A DNA stretch of 64,000 nt from an uncultured Lachnospiraceae bacterium (GTDB taxonomy: Bacteria > Bacillota > Clostridia > Lachnospirales > Lachnospiraceae): the NCBI GenBank assembly GCA_947586255.1, contig CANPXP010000006.1, positions 30,992 through 94,991 of the forward strand, given 5' to 3'. Numbering within the stretch: the first letter of the stretch is position 1; every line of letters starts with the position of its first letter. Both the position numbers and the translations under genes were made by a program. Shown here piece after piece: positions 1-7,750 of the stretch. A model generated the notes under the pieces. The model did not search any database. It saw only the letters and a list, made by a program, of their open reading frames with translations, and was not told the origin of the DNA.

Positions 1-54
1 TTCCACATGGACATAGTAGAAGCCCGCAATGCCCTTGATAATCTTCCCTGTCAT
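1..54 (-). CDS. rsgA: Ribosome small-subunit-dependent GTPase A, N-terminal fragment
   Basis: Only the first 18 codons lie in the window; the gene runs off the left edge. The fragment starts MTGKIIKGIAGFYYVHVE, which matches the characteristic start of RsgA, the circularly permuted GTPase that acts in late 30S ribosome assembly. It lies 23 bases downstream of prkC on the same strand, and the order prpC-prkC-rsgA is a standard Bacillota arrangement. Identification rests on the short N-terminus plus this gene order. Confidence 0.8.
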   Translation of the reverse strand, partial: MTGKIIKGIAGFYYVHVE

Positions 55-77
55 CTGCCCTCCGTATCGGTTTGATT

Positions 78-2195
78 CTATTCCTGTGTAAAATTAACTT
101 CCCGCGTCACGGTCTTCTCCTCAGTGGAAGCCTCACCGACAACCACGTTCCCTTCTTCGTCCGTCGTGGTCTCCGCCTCGCGCTCCACCGTAAAGCGGAA
201 GGTGATCGTACCGTTCGGAGACTTGATCCCCGTATAGTTGACCACCACCGGGAACGTGGACGTCTGCGTGCTGAGAAGCTGTGTGCCGTCCGCCGTCGTC
301 ACCGTGACGTTCACCGGCATACCGCCGCGGTATTCGGGATCCTCCGTGGGCGCCTCGATGCCCTCGGAATAGCGGTAGGTTACATCCTCCGGGCCCGTGC
401 TCACCTTTAAGTCCACCGCCGTGCCCTTATCCACATAGGAACCGACGGAGTAGCTCTGGTAACACACCTTGTCGGTCAGGGACGCGTCCTCGTTGCTGAC
501 GGTCGTGACCGTACCCACGCTCAGACCGCTCTCCACCAGACTGACGGTGGCGTCCTCCTCCGTCAGGCCGACGACGTTCGGCACGCGGATCTTATTGTCC
601 TCCGCTCCCTGGCTGACGCGCAGCGTCACGGAAGACCCCTGAGGCGCCGTCGTGTCCGCATCGGGCGACTGGGAAATCACATAGCCGCTCTCCACGGAGG
701 CGTCGTAGCTCTCGGTCACGCTGACCACAAAACCCTCTTTCTCCAACAGGGAGACAGCCTCCTCCCTGGATTTCCCCGTCACCGCCGGGACCGTCACGCC
801 GTCCTCTCCCTGCGCCACGGTCATCACGACCACCGTGTTCCTGTCTATCATCAGACCGTCCTGCACACTTGCCCGCAGAACCGTTCCCTCGTCATAATTG
901 GTGTTCACCTCATACTGAATCTCCGGCGTCAGTCCCAGCTCCAGCAGGGCGCGCTTCGCATCCTCCACGTTCATGCCGACCACCCGGATCATCTCTACCT
1001 GCTCGGACTCCGCCTCCTGCCCGTCGCCTTCCGCATCCTCTCCGAAATGGAACACGCCGAAGGTTCTTCCCACGAAGAAAATCACAATGCACCCGACTAA
1101 CAGCGCCGCCACAACGGCGAGAATCGTGGTGATCTTCTCCATCTTGGGATCGTAGTCCTCGTCGTCCTCATCCTCCCAGTCCTCGTCATCGTCGTCGATA
1201 TCTTCCTCCTCGTCGTCGTCCTCATAGACGCGGCCGCGATCCTTGTTCAGGCGCATCGCCTCGTCCATCGAATCCCGTCTGTCGGACTGCTTCTTGATGC
1301 GCGCCATGTCACGGTCGGTGATCATGCGCGTGGACGCCTCCTCATCGGGATCGACCACCTTGACGAAATCCTCGTCGGGACTGATCAGAGACTGCTTCAG
1401 ATCGGCGATCAGCTCGCCCATCGACTGATATCTTCTGTCCGGGCTCTTCTGGCAGCACTTTAACACAATCTGCTCCACACTGATCGGGATCTCGGACACA
1501 TACTCCCGCGGGGATGGCATCTCCTCCTGGATATGCTTGATGGCGATCGCCACCGTTGTCTCGCCGTTGAAGGGCACTCTGCCCGTCAGCATCTCAAACA
1601 TGGTGACGCCCAGCGAATAGATATCGCTCTTCTCGTCGCTGTAACCGCCTCTGGCCTGCTCCGGCGAAGTGTAGTGCACAGAACCCATGACGTTGGAGGT
1701 GATCGTGTTGCTGGTGGCCGCCTTGGCGATGCCGAAATCCGTCACCTTCACCTTGCCCTCTTTGGAGATAATGATATTCTGCGGCTTGATATCCCGGTGT
1801 ATGATATGGTTGTTGTGCGCCGCCTCAATCCCCATGGACACCTGAATCGCGATGCTGACCGCCTCCTTGACGGACAGTCTCGCCTTCTTCTCGATATATT
1901 TCTTCAGGGTAATGCCTTCCACCAGCTCCATCACGATATAGTGGATTCCGCTCTCCTCGCCGACGTCGTACACGTTGACGATATTGGGGTGCATCAGTCC
2001 CGCCGCCGCCTGCGCCTCGATCCGGAACTTGGACACAAAATTCGCGTTCTCCCCGAACTCCTGCTTCAGCACCTTGACCGCAACAAAACGATTCAGCTTG
2101 TGATCTTTGGCTTTATATACATCTGACATGCCGCCGGTACCGATTTTTTCCAGAATCTCGTACCGTTCTCCTATCATCATTCCTATCTTAATCAT
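78..2195 (-). CDS. prkC: Stk1/PrkC family Ser/Thr protein kinase with PASTA repeats
   Basis: Membrane-anchored eukaryotic-like kinase of 705 residues that senses cell-wall fragments and phosphorylates cytoplasmic targets (family knowledge). The N-terminal kinase domain (about 1-275) shows the glycine loop GTGGMSDVY, the lysine motif VAVKVLK, HRDIKPQN, DFG and the SPEQARG segment. A very acidic Asp/Glu linker precedes one transmembrane helix (about 365-390), followed by three PASTA units and a threonine-rich C-terminal domain. The start is placed at the ATG that overlaps the end of prpC by 8 bases. GAGGTGG sits just upstream of it, whereas the upstream in-frame start lies deep inside prpC. The overlap indicates translational coupling of kinase and phosphatase. 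Confidence 0.95.
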   Translation of the reverse strand: MIKIGMMIGERYEILEKIGTGGMSDVYKAKDHKLNRFVAVKVLKQEFGENANFVSKFRIEAQAAAGLMHPNIVNVYDVGEESGIHYIVMELVEGITLKKYIEKKARLSVKEAVSIAIQVSMGIEAAHNNHIIHRDIKPQNIIISKEGKVKVTDFGIAKAATSNTITSNVMGSVHYTSPEQARGGYSDEKSDIYSLGVTMFEMLTGRVPFNGETTVAIAIKHIQEEMPSPREYVSEIPISVEQIVLKCCQKSPDRRYQSMGELIADLKQSLISPDEDFVKVVDPDEEASTRMITDRDMARIKKQSDRRDSMDEAMRLNKDRGRVYEDDDEEEDIDDDDEDWEDEDDEDYDPKMEKITTILAVVAALLVGCIVIFFVGRTFGVFHFGEDAEGDGQEAESEQVEMIRVVGMNVEDAKRALLELGLTPEIQYEVNTNYDEGTVLRASVQDGLMIDRNTVVVMTVAQGEDGVTVPAVTGKSREEAVSLLEKEGFVVSVTESYDASVESGYVISQSPDADTTAPQGSSVTLRVSQGAEDNKIRVPNVVGLTEEDATVSLVESGLSVGTVTTVSNEDASLTDKVCYQSYSVGSYVDKGTAVDLKVSTGPEDVTYRYSEGIEAPTEDPEYRGGMPVNVTVTTADGTQLLSTQTSTFPVVVNYTGIKSPNGTITFRFTVEREAETTTDEEGNVVVGEASTEEKTVTREVNFTQE

Positions 2196-2934
2196 GTTCC
2201 ACCTCATCAGCCAACGGCTCGATAACAATCACGGAAATATTATCCTTACCGCCGTTTCGGTTGGCTGTCTCCACCAGTTTTTCCACTCTGTCCTTCAGGC
2301 TCCCCGCGCCTGTCAGGATCTTCCGTATGTCCTCGTCCTCCACCATATTGGTCAGGCCGTCGGAGCAAAGAAGCACCAGCTCGCCCGGCTTCATCTCCCT
2401 GCTGAAAAAATCTGCGTCAATATAATCCCGCGCGCCGATCGCCCGCGTGATGATATTTTTGTCCGGATGGTTTCTGGCCGCCGTGCGGTCGATACCGCCC
2501 ATGCGCACCATCTCCGCCACCAGCGAATGATCCTCCGTGATCTGCTCTATCCCGTCGCCTACGACATACAGCCTGCTGTCTCCCACATTGGCCACTTCCA
2601 GATACTTTCCAATGCATGTGGCGGCCACCATCGTGGTCCCCATGCCACTGTAAGCGATATTTTCCTGCGCCTGCCTGCGTATGAGCGCGTTCGCCTTGCC
2701 GATCGCCGCCCCCATGATCCGGATGGGATTCTTCTCAAAGGATGCGCCGATCTCCTCCACCACGGTCTCCACCGCATAGCGGGAGGCGTAGTCTCCGGCC
2801 TTGTGTCCGCCCATGCCGTCCGCCACGATAAACAGATTCGGCAGATTGCCCACAGGCGTCTCCGACAGATAGATAAAGTCCTGATTCAGTTGTCTTCTCC
2901 GTCCGATATCCGTTACCGCATAGGATTTAAGCAC
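2188..2934 (-). CDS. prpC: Stp1/PrpC-type PP2C Ser/Thr phosphatase
   Basis: A 248-residue PP2C/PPM metal-dependent phosphatase, the usual partner that reverses PrkC phosphorylation. Visible motifs are DGMGGHKAGD, GMGTTMVAA, GDSRLYV, CSDGLTNM and the C-terminal GGKDNISVI, which supply the metal-binding aspartates. The start codon is GTG with AGGAGG 8 bases upstream. It is the first gene after an internal promoter and overlaps prkC, so the pair is probably co-expressed and also read through from rlmN. Confidence 0.95.
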   Translation of the reverse strand: MLKSYAVTDIGRRRQLNQDFIYLSETPVGNLPNLFIVADGMGGHKAGDYASRYAVETVVEEIGASFEKNPIRIMGAAIGKANALIRRQAQENIAYSGMGTTMVAATCIGKYLEVANVGDSRLYVVGDGIEQITEDHSLVAEMVRMGGIDRTAARNHPDKNIITRAIGARDYIDADFFSREMKPGELVLLCSDGLTNMVEDEDIRKILTGAGSLKDRVEKLVETANRNGGKDNISVIVIEPLADEVEHD

Positions 2935-2987
2935 CGCAGCTTCCTCCTGTTATCGCCTCGTTACCAAATATATCCATAACTTTCAAT

Positions 2988-3016
2988 ATTTTACCACACT
3001 GTGTCAAAAAGGTCAA
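2988..3016 (-). promoter_or_regulatory. Sigma-A type promoter for prpC-prkC-rsgA
   Basis: On the minus strand a TTGACC -35 box is separated by exactly 17 bases from a TAAAAT -10 box, about 55 bases before the prpC GTG start. It lies in the only sizeable gap (97 bases) of the downstream operon, so the kinase/phosphatase genes can probably be transcribed apart from rlmN. The call is from consensus match only. Confidence 0.6.
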
Positions 3017-3031
3017 AAAATATAAAACGGC

Positions 3032-4063
3032 CTACTGTTCGCTCTGATATCTGCGCCTGAGCTGTCCGCAGGCGCCGTCGATATCTCTGCCCATCTCTCT
3101 TCTGACCGTCACGTTAATTCCTCTGTTCTGAAGCTTCCTCTGAAAAGCCTCCACCGCCCGTCTCTCGGACTGCACGTAGTCCCGCTCTCTGATCGGATTC
3201 ACGGGAATCAGGTTCACATGACAGTTGCGGTGCCCGATGAGGGAAGTCAAAAGCGCGGCGTCCTCCTCCGAATCGTTGACGCCCCGCACCAGACTGTACT
3301 CAAAGGTGATCCTTCTGCCCGTCTGCTCGAAATAATACGCGCACGCATCGATCAGCTCCCGCAGGGAATATCTCTCCGCAACCGGCATCAGCTCTTTTCG
3401 CTTTGCGTCCGTCGCCGCGTGGAGAGACAGCGCCAGCGTGATCTGCAGCTTCTCCTCCGCCAGCTGCCGCATACGGGGAACCAGCCCGCAGGTGGACACC
3501 GTGACGTTTCTCTGACTGATATGCAGCCCGTTTTCATCCGTGAGCAGCTCGATGAAACGCAGCAGATTGTCGTAGTTGTCCAACGGCTCTCCGCTCCCCA
3601 TGACCACCACGTTGGAGACGCGCTCTCCCGTGTGGCGCATGACGGCGTACACCTGCTCCAGCATCTCCGACGGCAGAAGGTTCCGCTCCAGACCATCCAG
3701 CGTGGAGGCGCAGAACTTACAGCCCATGCGGCAGCCAACCTGGGAGGAGACACAGACGCAGTTGCCGTGCCTGTAGCGCATCAGAACGCTCTCCACCGTA
3801 TTGCCGTCCGGCAGGCCGAAGAGATATTTCCTCGTGCCGTCGACGGCGGACTCCTGCACGCGCACCGCGTTCAGCACGGTGTAGTCATACCGCTCCGCGC
3901 ATTTGGCCGCAAACGTTTTCGGGAGATTCGTCATCTCCTCATAACGGACGGCAAGTTTCCGATGCATCCACTCATACAGCTGTCCGGCGCGGAAGGGTTT
4001 CTCGCCCATAGACTGCATCTCTTCGGCAAGTTCGTTCCGTGTGAGTGATTTGAGATCCGTCAT
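3032..4063 (-). CDS. rlmN: Dual-specificity RNA methyltransferase RlmN (23S rRNA A2503-C2)
   Basis: Radical-SAM methyltransferase of 343 residues, the normal family length. It methylates C2 of A2503 in 23S rRNA and A37 of some tRNAs. The 4Fe-4S cluster motif CRMGCKFC places cysteines at residues 111, 115 and 118. The methyl-carrying cysteine is in the C-terminal DIDGACGQL at about residue 332. GSGEPLDNYDN is the family GEP motif. Its ATG overlaps the rsmB stop by 4 bases (ATGA), so it is translationally coupled to the other rRNA methyltransferase gene. Confidence 0.97.
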   Translation of the reverse strand: MTDLKSLTRNELAEEMQSMGEKPFRAGQLYEWMHRKLAVRYEEMTNLPKTFAAKCAERYDYTVLNAVRVQESAVDGTRKYLFGLPDGNTVESVLMRYRHGNCVCVSSQVGCRMGCKFCASTLDGLERNLLPSEMLEQVYAVMRHTGERVSNVVVMGSGEPLDNYDNLLRFIELLTDENGLHISQRNVTVSTCGLVPRMRQLAEEKLQITLALSLHAATDAKRKELMPVAERYSLRELIDACAYYFEQTGRRITFEYSLVRGVNDSEEDAALLTSLIGHRNCHVNLIPVNPIRERDYVQSERRAVEAFQRKLQNRGINVTVRREMGRDIDGACGQLRRRYQSEQ

Positions 4064-5412
4064 ACCTGTCCTCTCCTGCGCAGCTTTGCGATAAAAAAGC
4101 CGTCCGTGCCGTGTATGCCCGGCAGAAGCTGCACGTATCCTCTGTCCGCCGTCTCCCCCAGGGCCTCCGACAGCTCCCGCGCCATGCTCACCGTCTCCAG
4201 GCCGAGCTCTTCACAGAGCCAACGGACCGTCTCCTCGTTCTCCGCCGGATTTAACGTGCACGTGCTGTACATCATTGTCCCCGACGGCTTCAGGTATGAC
4301 ACCACATTTCGCAGTATCTCCCTCTGCAACTCCTGCACTTCCCGCAGAGACTCCGGCGTCACGCGGTACTTGATATCCTGTTTCCGGCCGATCACACCGA
4401 GTCCCGAACAGGGCACATCCGCGAGAAGCACATCCGCCCGCCCGATCAGTTCCTCATCGGAGACGCGGGCGTCGCGCACTCTGACGGACACATTCTCCAT
4501 GTGCAGCCTGCGCATGTTCTCCTCTATTCTCCCGGTCTTGCGGGGCGTCAGATCACAGGCGATGACCCGCCCCGTTCCCGCCAGTCTGGAAGCCGCGTGC
4601 AGCGCCTTGCCGCCGGGGGAAGCGCAGACGTCGATCACCGTATCCCCGGCTTTGATTCCCGCCGCCTCGACCACCAGCATGGAGCTCACATCCTGCACCG
4701 CAAAGGCGCCCTCCGCATACCCCGCGAGACTGCGGATGCCCTCCGCGTTCTCCACAATCGCCGCGTAGGAGAGATACGGGCTTTTTCGCACGCTGACTCC
4801 CTGCCCGCGCCACGCCTCCATCAGACGCTCCCGCTGCGCTTCGCCGACCGCGTCCTGAAACCGGATGCCGACCGCACCGCTCTGCAGATAGGCCTTCAGT
4901 ATCTCCTCGCACCGCTCCTCCCCATAGGCGCCGCAGAAATGATCCACCAGCCACGGCGGCATGGAATAGCACACCGACAGATATTCCCGATACGCCGTCC
5001 GTCTGTCGGGATAATCGATCTGCTCCCGGCCTCTTGCCACCGCGCGCAGCACGCCGTTGACATAGCCCTGCAGAGACTGAAAATGCCGCTTTTTCGCCAA
5101 TTTCACCGCCTCGTTGCAGACCGCCGCGTCAGGGATATTGTCCATGAAGAGGATCTGGTAACAGCTCATGCGAAGCAGCTCGCGGATAAGCGGCTTCATC
5201 TTCTCAACAGGCACTTTGGAAAACTGTCCGAGCACGTAGTCGATCTGAATCCTTCTCTCGATGGTTCCCGCCGCGACCCGCTTGAGAAACGCCTTCTCCC
5301 TGCCGTCCAGATAGTCGTACTTCTCCAGAACGGCGGCGATCAGGACGCTGCTGTATTCCTTTCCCCTGGACAGTTCCAGCAGAATATCCAGAACAAGTTC
5401 CCTTACATTCAT
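4060..5412 (-). CDS. rsmB: 16S rRNA (cytosine-967-C5)-methyltransferase RsmB
   Basis: A 450-residue m5C methyltransferase with a NusB-like RNA-binding domain (about 1-130) followed by a Rossmann SAM domain. The SAM site is VCASPGGKALHAA. The two catalytic cysteines lie in ADVPCSGLG and YSTCTLNPAENE. It sits in the conserved fmt-(zinc peptidase)-rsmB-rlmN order, overlaps rlmN by 4 bases and starts about 55 bases after the peptidase gene. Length and motifs are complete. Confidence 0.96.
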   Translation of the reverse strand: MNVRELVLDILLELSRGKEYSSVLIAAVLEKYDYLDGREKAFLKRVAAGTIERRIQIDYVLGQFSKVPVEKMKPLIRELLRMSCYQILFMDNIPDAAVCNEAVKLAKKRHFQSLQGYVNGVLRAVARGREQIDYPDRRTAYREYLSVCYSMPPWLVDHFCGAYGEERCEEILKAYLQSGAVGIRFQDAVGEAQRERLMEAWRGQGVSVRKSPYLSYAAIVENAEGIRSLAGYAEGAFAVQDVSSMLVVEAAGIKAGDTVIDVCASPGGKALHAASRLAGTGRVIACDLTPRKTGRIEENMRRLHMENVSVRVRDARVSDEELIGRADVLLADVPCSGLGVIGRKQDIKYRVTPESLREVQELQREILRNVVSYLKPSGTMMYSTCTLNPAENEETVRWLCEELGLETVSMARELSEALGETADRGYVQLLPGIHGTDGFFIAKLRRRGQV

Positions 5413-5466
5413 CTCTTCACCACATTCTCACCGCAGGACCCCGCCCTGCTGCCGCGTCTCTTCCTC

Positions 5467-6201
5467 TCAGTCGTCCCGCCGTCCTCTGCCTCCGAACAGC
5501 AGAATCAGCCTGAGAAGCTGCAGAATCGCCGTGGCGGCGGCAGCCACATAGGTGAGCGCGGCGGCGGACAATACCTTGCGGCAGCCCTTCACCTCGCTCT
5601 GCTCCATCATGCCGTAGTCGCCCAGCATCGCGAGCGCCCTGGAGGAGGCGTTAAACTCCACGGGGAGCGTCACGATCTGGAAGAGCACCGACAGCGCGAA
5701 GACCCAGATGCCGATCTGGATCAGCGTCTGGCTCATGCCGAGAAACACGCCCAGGAGAATGAGCGGCACCCCCGCCATCGAGCCGATATTGGCCGCCGGG
5801 ACGAGCGCCGTACGGATGGTCAGCGGCGCATAGCCCCTGTGGTGCTGCAGCGCGTGCCCGCACTCGTGCGCCGCCACCCCGATGGCCGCCACGGAATCGG
5901 AGGCGTACACCGTGTCCGACAGCCGAAGAACCTTGTTCGACGGGTCATAGTGATCGGTCAGGTTACCGCTCACGTGCTCGATGCGCACGTCATAAATCCC
6001 CGACATCTGCAGGATCCGCTGCGCCGCCTGCGCGCCCGTCATACCGCTTCTGCTCCTGACGCGGGAATACTTTCCGTAGGTGGAGCTGACGCGCGCCTGC
6101 GCCCAGATGCACAATACCGCTCCGATCAGCACCAGCAGATAAGTCGGATCAAAATAGAACGGATTGTGATACATACCGTAATAACCGCCATAGTAACCCA
6201 T
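5467..6201 (-). CDS. YugP-type neutral zinc metallopeptidase, membrane
   Basis: A 244-residue integral membrane protein with the zinc-protease motif HECGH (VAAHECGHALQHH) between hydrophobic segments. An N-terminal helix follows a glycine/tyrosine-rich start, and further helices occupy the C-terminal half. This layout fits the YugP (Pfam Zn_peptidase_2) family. The substrate is unknown. It is placed between fmt and rsmB, as in many clostridia, with GGAGG 9 bases before the ATG. It ends with a basic/acidic GRGRRDD tail. Confidence 0.9.
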   Translation of the reverse strand: MGYYGGYYGMYHNPFYFDPTYLLVLIGAVLCIWAQARVSSTYGKYSRVRSRSGMTGAQAAQRILQMSGIYDVRIEHVSGNLTDHYDPSNKVLRLSDTVYASDSVAAIGVAAHECGHALQHHRGYAPLTIRTALVPAANIGSMAGVPLILLGVFLGMSQTLIQIGIWVFALSVLFQIVTLPVEFNASSRALAMLGDYGMMEQSEVKGCRKVLSAAALTYVAAAATAILQLLRLILLFGGRGRRDD

Positions 6202-6247
6202 ACTTCTTTCCCTCCAATTCCGGGTATTTCCCTCTTATCCTTTTCTC

Positions 6248-7210
6248 TTACGCGCCCAGACGCTCCCCCGCGGTCATCGGATAGCCGCGCAGAAAGTCCC
6301 GCGCCGCCATGCGCTTCTTTCCCTCCGGCTGCACGGCCAGGATTCTGAGAAAGCCGTCCCCCGCCCGCACATAGAAGGCGTCCCGCTCCACGAGAACCAC
6401 CGTGCCCGGCTCCGCGCCTTTCAGCCAGTCCGCACCTTTGGCCTCCATCTGCTCCGCCGTCACCGGCTCCTCCTCCCAGATCTTGAGCATCCTGCCGCCG
6501 CGAACGGTGAAGGCGCCCGGCCAGGAGATCAGGCCGCGGATCAGGCGGTCCAGCGTGACGGCGTCCCGCTGCCAGTCGATCCTGCTCATGGTTTTCTGCA
6601 GCATCTTGGCGTAGGATGACGCGCTCTCATCCTGCTTCACCGGCGTCACCTCGCCCCGCTCGATCGCGGTAAGCGCCTCCACGATCAGTCCTGCCCCGGC
6701 CGCAGCCAGCTTGTCATGCAGACTGTCGCCCGTGTCCCGCGCGTCGATCGGCACCTCCGTCTTCATGAGCATGTCTCCCGTATCGATTCCCCGGTCCATC
6801 TGCATGATAGTGACGCCGCTCACCTTCTCGCCGTCTATGATAGCCCTCTGGATCGGCCCCGCTCCTCTGTACTTCGGCAGCAGAGAGGCGTGAATGTTCA
6901 CACAGCCGTACCGCGGCATCTCCAGAATCTCCTCCGTCAGAATCTGTCCGAAGGCAGCCACCACGAAAATATCCGCCCCGTAAGCGCGCAGCGTCTCCAC
7001 AGCCTCGGGCTCCCGGATCTTCACAGGCTGGAACACCGGTATGCCATGCGCGACGGCGCAGGCCTTCACCGGCGTCATCTGCAGCTTCTTGCCTCTCCCC
7101 TGCGGCTTATCCGGCTGCGTCACCACGGCCGCCACCTCGTGCCCCGCGTCTATGATCGCCCGCAGCGCGCTGACCGCGAAATCGGGCGTCCCCATAAATA
7201 CAATTCTCAT
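6248..7210 (-). CDS. fmt: Methionyl-tRNA formyltransferase
   Basis: Formylates the initiator Met-tRNA using 10-formyl-tetrahydrofolate. The protein has 320 residues, normal for the family. The formyltransferase signature NIHASLLPKYRGAGP (catalytic Asn and His) and the following substrate loop DRGIDTGDML are clear, and the C-terminal OB-like domain is complete. It is preceded by def (27-base gap), the classical formylation/deformylation pair. The start has GGAGG 5 bases upstream. Confidence 0.97.
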   Translation of the reverse strand: MRIVFMGTPDFAVSALRAIIDAGHEVAAVVTQPDKPQGRGKKLQMTPVKACAVAHGIPVFQPVKIREPEAVETLRAYGADIFVVAAFGQILTEEILEMPRYGCVNIHASLLPKYRGAGPIQRAIIDGEKVSGVTIMQMDRGIDTGDMLMKTEVPIDARDTGDSLHDKLAAAGAGLIVEALTAIERGEVTPVKQDESASSYAKMLQKTMSRIDWQRDAVTLDRLIRGLISWPGAFTVRGGRMLKIWEEEPVTAEQMEAKGADWLKGAEPGTVVLVERDAFYVRAGDGFLRILAVQPEGKKRMAARDFLRGYPMTAGERLGA

Positions 7211-7237
7211 ACTTTCCTCCGTCCCGCAGCGTTTCCG

Positions 7238-7723
7238 CTACGCTTCCTCCGACTCCGCCAAATCCGCCGTGTTCACCAGCGGACCGTCCACCTTCTCCAC
7301 ATACAGATGGCCGTCCAGATGCTCCAGCTCGTGGCAGAGCGCTCTCGCCAGAAGCTCCGTTCCCTCCAGCTCAAAGGGCTGCAGGTTTTCGTCGTAGGCA
7401 AGCACCTTGACGTAGTTGGGCCGTGTCACCATGCCGCTCTTGCCCGGCACGCTCAGGCAGCCCTCATACCCCGTCTGTTCTCCGCTCGTCTCCATGATCT
7501 TCGGGTTGATGAGCAGCATCGGATCTTCACCGGTGACATCGATCACGACGATGCGCTTCAGAATGCCCACCTGCGGCGCGGCGAGTCCGACGCCCTGCGC
7601 CTCGTACAGCGTCTCAAACATATCGTCTATCAGCTCCTGGGTTCTCGGCGTGATCTCCTTCACTTCCTTGCACTTTTTTTCCAGAACCGGGTCTCCCATC
7701 TCTCTGATCTTTCTGATCGCCAT
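7238..7723 (-). CDS. def: Peptide deformylase
   Basis: Removes the N-formyl group from nascent proteins. The protein has 161 residues and all three deformylase motifs: GVGLAAPQVG, EGCLSVPG (metal cysteine) and HELEHLDG (metal histidines and catalytic Glu). The third motif reads HELEH where many enzymes have HEIDH, a conservative change. It lies between priA and fmt, with short gaps suggesting one transcript. Confidence 0.97.
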   Translation of the reverse strand: MAIRKIREMGDPVLEKKCKEVKEITPRTQELIDDMFETLYEAQGVGLAAPQVGILKRIVVIDVTGEDPMLLINPKIMETSGEQTGYEGCLSVPGKSGMVTRPNYVKVLAYDENLQPFELEGTELLARALCHELEHLDGHLYVEKVDGPLVNTADLAESEEA

Positions 7724-7750
7724 ATCTGTCCTCTCCTTTTTCCCTCTCTG

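Noticed and set aside
1150..1225. Low-complexity GAC/GAG run looking like a DNA repeat
   Set aside because: It encodes the acidic linker of PrkC; codons vary and there is no exact repeat unit.
4501..6348. 615-codon plus-strand open frame opposite rsmB and the zinc peptidase
   Set aside because: Shadow of GC-rich minus-strand genes; it has His/Arg/Leu-rich composition, no domain and no ribosome site, and both opposite genes are well-known families.
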